NCBI RefSeq assembly: GCF_000374445.1
Contig: NZ_KB894405.1
Coordinates: 339,110-403,109 of the forward strand
DNA from: Actinokineospora enzanensis DSM 44649
GTDB lineage: Bacteria > Actinomycetota > Actinomycetes > Mycobacteriales > Pseudonocardiaceae
Direction: 5' to 3'
Length of the DNA: 64,000 bases
Shown one piece after another: positions 31,924 to 39,600 of this stretch; positions within the stretch are counted from its first letter, which is position 1; each line of letters opens with the position of its first letter. The position numbers and the translations under genes were made by a program. Under the pieces are notes generated by a model. It had not been told where the DNA came from. It ran no database searches and worked only from the letters and a program-made list of their open reading frames with translations.

Positions 31924-33408
31924 TCAGCGGCAGGTCTTGTCGGTGGCGGGCAGCTTCCCGTCGCGAAGGTAGCCGTTGATGGTCGTGTCCACGCAGGTGT
32001 TGGCCACGTGGCCGAACACGACATGGATGCGAGTGTCCAGCGTGACCAGCCGTGACCGGTCCATGGCCCGGTGCAGCGCCACGCCCGACTCGTAGACGGT
32101 GCGGGTGTCCCGGGTCGCCTGGACGATCAGCGCGGGCACGGAGTTGTGCACCTCGGTGCGCGGCTCGCGGGGCGGCGCCCAGAATGCGCAGGCCGAGGGG
32201 GCGTAGGCGAGCGGACCGAAGACCGGCTGCGCCTTGCGGTGCTGCTGGATCTGCCGCCAGTACCACTCCGGGTCACGCGGCGCGGGCGCGTCACCGCAGA
32301 ACACCGCCGGTTGCGCGGACCCCAGGTTCGCGGGCACCGGACGGTCGATGAGTCCCAGGGCCAATGCCAGACCGGACGTGATGGGCGGGTTCTTGCCGTC
32401 GGCCGCGTCGGTGAGGGCCCGCACGTCGTCCGCCAGCCCCGCGTTGCCCTGGCTGTCGGCGAGCGGGATGAACAACAGGACCGGCAGCAGGTGCTGGTCG
32501 ACCCGGTACCCGCCGATGGTGATCGGCTGCCGCGCGACCCGCTGTTGAAGGTCCTCCACGGACGCCCGCACACGCTTCGCGGTGCCGCCGAGGTGGTACT
32601 GCTTGTCGCGGGCGGCGACCCACGCGGCCCATTCGTCCAGCGCGGCCTCGTTCGGCGTGCCCATCAGCTGCGACATCCCCACGTAGTACGTCTTCGGGTC
32701 GATGGCGCTGTCCAGCACGACCCGGTCGCTGTGCCGGGGGAACATCTGGGTGTAGACGGCGCCGAGATAGGTGCCGTACGACCAGCCGAAGTAGCTGATC
32801 TTCCGCTGCCCCAGCACGGCCCGCACGACATCCATGTCGCGGGCGGTGTTGCGGGTGGAGATGTACGGGATCAGGTCACCCGCGTTGGCCGCGCACCGCT
32901 TGGCCAGGTCGGCCTGGAACCGCACCTGCGCGTCGAACCCGGCCCGGTCCACTCCCGCCGACAGCAGCGAGACACCGGAGGTCGCGTGACAGTCGACCGG
33001 CGTGGACCGGCCGATACCGCGCGGGTCCATGCCGATCAGGTCGTACCGCGCCCGCACATCGGGCGCCAGCGTCTTGCCGATCGTCACCATGAAGTCGATC
33101 CCCTGCCCGCCGGGACCACCCGGGTTGCCGAGCATGACCCGCCGCTCGGGCGCGGTACCCGGCAACCGCGAGATGGCCACGGTGATGGTCCGCCCGCGCG
33201 GGCGCGCGTAGTCCAATGGCACGGTCACATCGGCACACTGGCCCCCCGCCTCATCGAGAGCCTTGATGCCGCAAGGCTTCCAGGTGAGCCGCTGGGTTTG
33301 AAACCTCTCCAGGCCCGACTTCCCCGCGTCGGCTGTCGCCACTCCCGCACTCGTGAGCAACCCGACGCCCGCCAGTGCGGCGGCGAGCACGGACTTGGTC
33401 CTGCGCAT
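31924..33408 (-). CDS. Secreted tripeptidyl aminopeptidase-like alpha/beta hydrolase
   Basis: The 494-residue exported hydrolase is of the actinomycete Tap/SlpD/SlpE class (S33 fold). The N-terminal signal peptide (MRRTKSVLAAALAGVGLLTS, with an A-x-A site near residue 27) is followed by WKPCG and a VPLDYARPRG strand typical of the family. The oxyanion segment is NPGGPGGQG; the nucleophile lies in GWSYGTYLG near residue 212. The C-terminal TAP-like region supplies an Asp (QATRDTRTVYESG) and a His near HVVFGHVANTC. It ends with KTCR; several Cys could form disulfides. Such enzymes trim N-terminal peptides from secreted proteins. It is divergent from a HAF-repeat gene and monocistronic. Confidence 0.9.
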   Translation of the reverse strand: MRRTKSVLAAALAGVGLLTSAGVATADAGKSGLERFQTQRLTWKPCGIKALDEAGGQCADVTVPLDYARPRGRTITVAISRLPGTAPERRVMLGNPGGPGGQGIDFMVTIGKTLAPDVRARYDLIGMDPRGIGRSTPVDCHATSGVSLLSAGVDRAGFDAQVRFQADLAKRCAANAGDLIPYISTRNTARDMDVVRAVLGQRKISYFGWSYGTYLGAVYTQMFPRHSDRVVLDSAIDPKTYYVGMSQLMGTPNEAALDEWAAWVAARDKQYHLGGTAKRVRASVEDLQQRVARQPITIGGYRVDQHLLPVLLFIPLADSQGNAGLADDVRALTDAADGKNPPITSGLALALGLIDRPVPANLGSAQPAVFCGDAPAPRDPEWYWRQIQQHRKAQPVFGPLAYAPSACAFWAPPREPRTEVHNSVPALIVQATRDTRTVYESGVALHRAMDRSRLVTLDTRIHVVFGHVANTCVDTTINGYLRDGKLPATDKTCR

Positions 33409-33665
33409 GGTCGTTCCCCTCGATCCATTGTGGATTCTTTCCCGGTGCCATCACGGTACGAACTCCCGGCCGTCGTTCCCATGCCGGCCGCACCCCGATC
33501 ACCGGTGGCCTACCCGGGACCCGCGCCGGTGGCCCTGGCACCACCACGACTACGGCGAACGGCCCAGGAGCTTCGGGGGTGCCGCGTTCACAGGTCCTAG
33601 TTCCCTTGTCCGGCAACGGAACTCAGGGAAATGTCGAGACCCGGCCCGGAGGAGACGGGGGATTG

Positions 33666-34826
33666 ATGTCCAGGAGAAGCGCGCTCGCGGCCGCCCTGCT
33701 CATGTCGCTGATCACCGCGTCGCCCGCGGTCGCGACGACCGGGCAGGCACATCGGTACGAGATCACGACCCTGGCGCCGGTGCCGGGCGCCCGGAGCACC
33801 TTCGCCTACGACATCGCCGAGGACGGGACCGCCGTCGGTTTCGCCACCTCGCCGGACAGCCCGGTCACCGCGGTCCGCTGGGACCGCGACGGTCACCCGA
33901 CCGCCCTGCCACCTCTCGACGGCGACGGGGCCATCGCGTACGGGGTCAACTCCGCACATGTGGTGGTGGGGCAGTCTGCCGCGGGCCGCGACGCACACGC
34001 CGTCCGCTGGGACAAGTCGGGCGTGCACGACCTGGGTACGCTCCCCGACGACCGCACCAGCCAGGCCGAGGAGATCAGCGACAACGGCTGGGTACTCGGC
34101 GTGTCCATCGCCCGGCACTCGCGGCCGTCCATCCCCGTGCGGTGGAGCCCATCCGGCCGGATCGAGCGACTCCGGGCACCCGACGGCTATCCGTACCTCA
34201 ACATCCAGGGCATGAACCGCCACGGCATCGTGTACGGCAGCGCGTCGGACCGCGGCCCGAGCGTCCCCGTTCTATGGTCCCTCGACGGCGTCCCGCACAT
34301 CCTGCCCACCCTGACCCCGGGCGGCGACGACTCCATCTCCGACATCAACGAACACGGCGTCGCGGTGGGGTACGAACAGGTCGACAGGCTTGCCGTACCG
34401 GTTCGCTGGTCCCCCGACGGCCACCCCACCCGCCTGCCCGGCGGCGGGGACGACCTGTACACGGTCGCGTCGCACGTCAACGAGCACGGCGAAGCCACCG
34501 GCTGGGTCATCGGCATACCCGTCGACCGCGAAGTGGGCCTCCGCTGGGACGCCGACGGCACCCTCCGAAAGCTGGAAGGGAGCCCGACTGGCTCGTGGAA
34601 CGCGGTCGGCATCGATGACCGCGGCATGTCCGCGGGCACCGTAGGCGATGGCACCACATCGCACCCCGTGGTCTGGGACCGTGCGGGCCACGCCACCGAC
34701 CTGCCCACCCTCCCCGGGATACCGGGCGATACGGGCATCGACCGGATCACCGGATCCGGTTACATCCTCGGATCCATCGCACCACCCGGCGACCCCACTG
34801 CCTGCCTGTCAATCACCTGGCATTGA
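33666..34826 (+). CDS. Secreted HAF-repeat protein (beta-propeller-like)
   Basis: The 386-residue exported protein has a signal peptide (MSRRSALAAALLMSLITASP, cleavage likely after VAT). Then come seven imperfect repeats of about 45-50 residues, each pairing a GxAVG(x) turn with a (V/L)RW..dG....L strand: VRWDRDGHPT, VRWDKSGVHD, VRWSPSGRIE, VLWSLDGVPH, VRWSPDGHPT, LRWDADGTLR, VVWDRAGHAT. This is the extracellular HAF-repeat pattern, which suggests a propeller-like fold. The start is ATG 33666, behind GGAGGAGACGGGGG. No enzyme motif is seen; binding or cell-surface functions are the usual guess for the family. It is monocistronic and divergent from the peptidase gene. Confidence 0.75.
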   Translation: MSRRSALAAALLMSLITASPAVATTGQAHRYEITTLAPVPGARSTFAYDIAEDGTAVGFATSPDSPVTAVRWDRDGHPTALPPLDGDGAIAYGVNSAHVVVGQSAAGRDAHAVRWDKSGVHDLGTLPDDRTSQAEEISDNGWVLGVSIARHSRPSIPVRWSPSGRIERLRAPDGYPYLNIQGMNRHGIVYGSASDRGPSVPVLWSLDGVPHILPTLTPGGDDSISDINEHGVAVGYEQVDRLAVPVRWSPDGHPTRLPGGGDDLYTVASHVNEHGEATGWVIGIPVDREVGLRWDADGTLRKLEGSPTGSWNAVGIDDRGMSAGTVGDGTTSHPVVWDRAGHATDLPTLPGIPGDTGIDRITGSGYILGSIAPPGDPTACLSITWH

Positions 34827-35256
34827 GTCTTCCGTGGCCTGGTCGGTGACAGGTCAGGCAAAGCGGATCCCCGGCAGAGCACACCAAGATCACCGGATCG
34901 GGCTACTCCCCAGCCCGCCACCCAGCAACCTCGCTCAACCCCCACATCCCACGGCCCAACGCCGAAACCACCGTGGAATCTCCTGCGTCTAGCCCGCGCA
35001 GCCCTCGATAACACGGCCCGGTCCCCGTCAAGCGCCATCCCGAGACACCCACTCACACCCGGTAAAGTCGACCACGGGGGAGTGCTCGTCTCAGCCACGG
35101 TCCGCGGACGATTCCGGAACCGCACGCGTTCAGCCACACCGACCGCACGGTGCGCGCCACGCGTTGGTACAGCAGGGTGATCTTCCCCGACTGCGCGGAT
35201 TCCTCTCCATCCGGAGACTTACCGTCAGCGGCACTGGTCGGTGCTTGTCAGGGGGA
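34827..35256 (+). other. 430-nt intergenic region before the diguanylate cyclase gene
   Basis: No gene is supported here. No strong terminator is seen after the HAF gene. GTAAAGTCGACC occurs at 35062-35073, identical to a 12-mer at 28115-28126 that contains the candidate -10 of the TetR gene. It may therefore mark a promoter about 190 nt upstream of the cyclase start. Confidence 0.4.
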
Positions 35257-36555
35257 ATGCTGGTGTTCGACGGGCGAACGGTCCCCGCGAGGTCGCGGAT
35301 CGCCGGACCACGGGCGGCGCGACCGAGCGCGTGGCGCCTCTGGCAGCTGCCGCGACCGGGCCTGCTGTTCCTACTGGCCGTCGACACCACCGCCACGACC
35401 GCGCTGGCGATCGAGATCGCAGGCGGAGACCTCGGCCCCGGCCTGGCCTGGATCCGCTGTGCCGCGCTGGTCGTGCTGGGCATGACCGCCGCCGAGTGCG
35501 GCCGCCGGGCGGAGCGCGTGCGCAGGCGCTACGCGGCAGGTGTGCACGTCAACATGAGTTCAGTGTGGACACTCGCGGGCGCGATCGTGTTGCCACCCGC
35601 ACTCTCCCTGACCGTTGTCGCCGTGTTGTACGCCCACTTGTGGCTACGCAGCCAGCGTCCCCAGCCCTACCGCGCCGTCTTCTCGGCCGCGAACACCGCA
35701 TTGTGCTGCGTGGCCACCGGCTTCGTCGCCCGCGCCACCGGCCTGGTCGGCGCCACCGGCTGGTGGCAGCCGGCAGGCGCGGTACTCGCGATCGCGACCT
35801 ACGTCGCCATCAACTCACTCCTGTCCGCCACCGCGATGGTCATGCTCCGCGCAGGCGGTTCTCTCTCCTGCGCAGTGGGCGGCCGCCGCGAGAACGCGTT
35901 GGAACTGGCCACCCTGTGCATGGGCGCGTTGACCGCGATCGCGCTGGTGTCCAACGCGTTCGTGCTGGTGTTGGTGCTGCCGCCCATCTTCGTCCCGCAC
36001 CGCGCCGTCCTGCTGCGCGAACTGGAACGAGCGGCATCGACCGACCAGAAGACCGGACTGCTGAACGCGGCAACCTGGCACAACCAGGCCGAACAGGAGA
36101 TCCGCGCCAACGACAACGCCACCCTGCTGATGCTGGACCTCGACCACTTCAAACGGCTCAACGACCGCTACGGGCACGTGGCGGCCGACGAGGTGTTGCG
36201 CGCCGTGGCGGGGGAGATCTCGCGGGGCGTCCGCGCGGATATCGACCTCTGCGGCCGATACGGGGGCGAGGAGTTCGTCGTGCTGCTGCCGGACACCGGC
36301 TACCGCGAGGGCATCGAGGTCGCCGAGCGATTGTGCCGAGTGATCCGAGATCTCCGGGTGCAGATACCGGCGGGCGCCGTGCTCGGTGATCGCGGACCGG
36401 AACCCCTCGCCACCACGACCTCCATCGGCGTCGCCACCTTCCCGGACCACGGCGACGACCTGTTGCACGTCCTGGCCGCCGCCGACCACGCCCTGCTCAC
36501 CGCGAAAGCCGACGGCCGCGACCGGGTCGTACCGATCACCCACGTGCTGACGTAA
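35257..36555 (+). CDS. Membrane-bound GGDEF diguanylate cyclase
   Basis: About 432 residues: six or so hydrophobic segments (about residues 28-255) followed by a GGDEF domain (about 265-425). The active site is GGEEF (RYGGEEFVVLLP), with the preceding LLMLDLDHFKRLNDRYGH metal/substrate segment intact, so c-di-GMP synthesis from GTP is expected. The inhibitory I-site RxxD upstream of GGEEF is not in register: the segment reads RADIDLCGRY, one residue longer between Arg and the aligned Asp. Product feedback may therefore be weakened. In actinomycetes c-di-GMP acts through BldD to delay development and antibiotic production, so this could influence the whole region indirectly. The start (ATG 35257 or GTG 35263 behind AGGGGGA) is not certain; a longer TTG start is possible. 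Confidence 0.88.
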   Translation: MLVFDGRTVPARSRIAGPRAARPSAWRLWQLPRPGLLFLLAVDTTATTALAIEIAGGDLGPGLAWIRCAALVVLGMTAAECGRRAERVRRRYAAGVHVNMSSVWTLAGAIVLPPALSLTVVAVLYAHLWLRSQRPQPYRAVFSAANTALCCVATGFVARATGLVGATGWWQPAGAVLAIATYVAINSLLSATAMVMLRAGGSLSCAVGGRRENALELATLCMGALTAIALVSNAFVLVLVLPPIFVPHRAVLLRELERAASTDQKTGLLNAATWHNQAEQEIRANDNATLLMLDLDHFKRLNDRYGHVAADEVLRAVAGEISRGVRADIDLCGRYGGEEFVVLLPDTGYREGIEVAERLCRVIRDLRVQIPAGAVLGDRGPEPLATTTSIGVATFPDHGDDLLHVLAAADHALLTAKADGRDRVVPITHVLT

Positions 36556-36571
36556 CCCCGATTCCCGGAAT

Positions 36572-36616
36572 GCACCGAGCCCCGTCGCGGAACAATTCCG
36601 CGACGGGGCTCGGTGC
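36572..36616. terminator. Perfect 21-bp hairpin between cyclase and carboxylase genes
   Basis: Positions 36572-36592 and 36596-36616 are exact inverse complements around a CAA loop. It is the strongest simple hairpin in the window and lies between convergent genes, so it is a likely bidirectional terminator. Confidence 0.85.
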
Positions 36617-36632
36617 GATAACCCTGACGAGA

Positions 36633-39600
36633 TCAGCCCAATCGGGCCTGCGTGGTCTCGATCGCCTCGATGATGCGCGGCCGCAGCTCGGCCGCCCGGA
36701 TCACCGCGTCCACCGAGCCGACCTCGACCGCCCGCTGAATGTTGTGGATCTTGTCGAACTCCGCGGCCACCTCGCCCAGCTTCTCCGCGCGCACGGACAC
36801 CCGCAGCTCGTCCAGCTCGGCCGTCAACGCCCCCCGGTCACCACCGGGAGCCGCCGCCACCCGGGCCTCCAGCCCCACGATCCGCGGGTCCGCCGCGGTC
36901 CTGGCCGCCACGTCACCGGCGAACACCGCCGCGGCCGCCGGGGCGCCGCCGAGGACCGACGCGAACGAGCCCTCCAACGCCAGCACCGTCATGTTCGGGT
37001 TCAACGCCTTGGAGAACACCACGAACGCGCCGCCGTGGTAGCGCGAGATCACGCAGAAAACGATCGGTCCATGGAAGTTCACGATCGCCCGGCCGATCTC
37101 GGCCCCGTACTCCAGCTGCAGCTTGCGCATCGACTCCGGCGAGCCGTCGAAGCCGGACAGGTTCGCCAGCACCACCAGGGGCCGGTTGCCGCTGGCCGAG
37201 TTGATCGCGCGCGCCGCCTTCTTCGACGACCGCGGGAACAGCGTGCCCGCGGTGTAGGTGTCCGGCCCGTCGGTGGGCGGGAAGCCGCGGCGCGGGACCG
37301 CCCGGGACTCGATGCCGATCAGGCACACCGGCATGCCGCCCAGGTGGATGTCCTGCACCGCGGTCGTCTCCGCGTCCGCCATGCCCGCCCAGCGCTCCAG
37401 CACCGGGTGGTCCTGGTCGGACAGGGCGCGCATGACCGTGCGGATGTCGAACGGCTTCTTGCGGTCCGGGTTCGCCGCGGCCGAGAAGATCTCGCCGACG
37501 GTGGCGAAGTCGCTGTCCGGGATGGCGTGCGGGAAGTCCGAGACGTCCCGGTCGGTCGGGTCGGTGGTGGCCGCCCGGCGCGGCGCCGACTCGCCCGGCG
37601 TCACGTAGGTGTGGTCGTAGTGGGCCATCAGCACGTCCCGCGCGGCGGGCAGGTTCGGCGCCCAGTACTGGGCCTGGCCGTTCGGGCCCATGACCCGGTC
37701 GTAGCCGCCGATGCCGAAGTTGTCCTCCGCCGACACGCCGCCGGAGAAGTCCAGCGCCTGCTTGCCGGTCAGCACCATGGCCGAGTCCGGCGTCATCACC
37801 AGCACGCCCTTGGTGTGCATGAGCATGGTGGCCTCGGCGTTCCAGTACGGCTGCGCGCCGACGTTGATGCCCGCCACCACGATGTTGATCTCGCCGCCCG
37901 CCTGGGTGAACTCGACGATCCGCTTGAGCGCGGCCGCCACCCAGTCCATGTTCTCGGTGCCCGAGGTCATCGAGATCCGGGCGCCGGAGGACAGCGCGTA
38001 CCACTCGACCGGCACCCGGGTGCGCTCGGCCAGGTCCAGCGCGGCGATCACGCGCAGGCACTCCGGCTCGGACAGCGCGCCGAGGGACTTGGTCGGGTCG
38101 CCGAGCAGCACCACCCGGGTCACGCCCTGCGGGTGCCGCTCGGTCGGCGTGGTCACCACACCGGCCACCATCGCCGCCTTGTTGCGGCCCTTCGGGCGCT
38201 CGACCGGCACGAGCGCGTTGTGCTCGTCCAGGTCGTGTTCGACGAAGTCGCCGAGCAGGCCGGTCAGCTCGTACGGGTAGACGGTGTTGCGGCTGCTCGC
38301 GCGCAGCACCTTCAGCCGGTAGTCGTCCAGCGGCTCGACCGGGTCGTTCGTCGGCTCGCCGACGCTGAGCTCGGTGCCGCCGGTGGCGTCGTAGCGGACC
38401 AGGACCGAGATCTTGGTCAGCTCGCCGGTGGCCGCGTCCCGCTCCCGGGCGATGAACTGGATCTCCTCCAGGCCCGCGCCCGCCGTGGTGGGCAGCACCC
38501 GGTTGGCGATCATCTCCAGCTCGGCGCGGGTGAGGTCGCTCGGCGGCCAGATGTAGACCACGATCCGGTTGGTCGGGAACCGCTTCTTCGACGGCCGCAG
38601 CGTCTGCGCGCGCCGGATCGAGTCGAGGCAGGTGGCGATGACGTCCTCGGCGGTCGGCAGCGACACCAGCCTGCCGTCGTGCTCGCGCAGCGCCGCCAGG
38701 TCGCGGACCTGCGCGAACGCCACCAGCCGCTCATCGGACGGGTTCTCCCGCGCGACGCAACGGAACAGGTAGACCTCCTCGTCCGAGGACGGCAGGCGGG
38801 TCAGGTCGAACTTGCGGAGCCGCTCCAGCTGCATCCGCTGCGCGATGTACGGGTGCAGGCCGCGGATCAGCCGCTCCTCTGTCATCCCCACGCTGAACGG
38901 CCGGAAGGTGACGTGGTGGTGCATGACCGCGCCGCGGCTGCCCGCGATGGTGGTGGTCAGCCTGCGGACCTGACCGGGCAGCGGGTGCGCGGAGACGACG
39001 TCCTGCAGCGCGGCGACCATCGCGTCCGAGTCGTCCGGCTGGCCTTCCCAGGCCAGGTAGATGTCCGCGTCGATGGCGTCGTCACCCGCGGCCAGCTCCG
39101 CCAGACCGCGCAGCGCGTCGCCCAGCTTCTCGAAACCGACCGCCGCGGACACCAGGCTGGAGCCCGCGCGCTCGGCGACCACGAAGGTACAGCCGGACAC
39201 CTCGCGGGCACGCACGTCGGTGAGGCCCTTGTTGCCGTAGTACCGGCGGGTCAGGACCTCCAGCATCGCGGTGTTGTCGAGCTCGTCCCGATCCAGTCGC
39301 TGGCCAAGCAGCCGCACCAACGGCTCGGTGCTGCGGACCATCTCGGCGATCCGCTCGCCGCGGTCGGCGGCGGCCGGGTTCGCGTCCAGGTAACGCAGGT
39401 TCCGGCGCACGTCCGCGTACACGCGGGCCCGGTTGCGGCGCAGCAGCGGCCGGGCGAACCAGGCGAACACGACACCGCGCGCCAGGTCGGCCACCACCGG
39501 GAACCGGACCTGGGTCGCGGACACCAGCCGCTCCAGCGCCAGACCGGCGGGCTCGCGCAGCGCCTCGTCCGGCGGTGCCTCCCGCAGCCACGCGCGCAGC

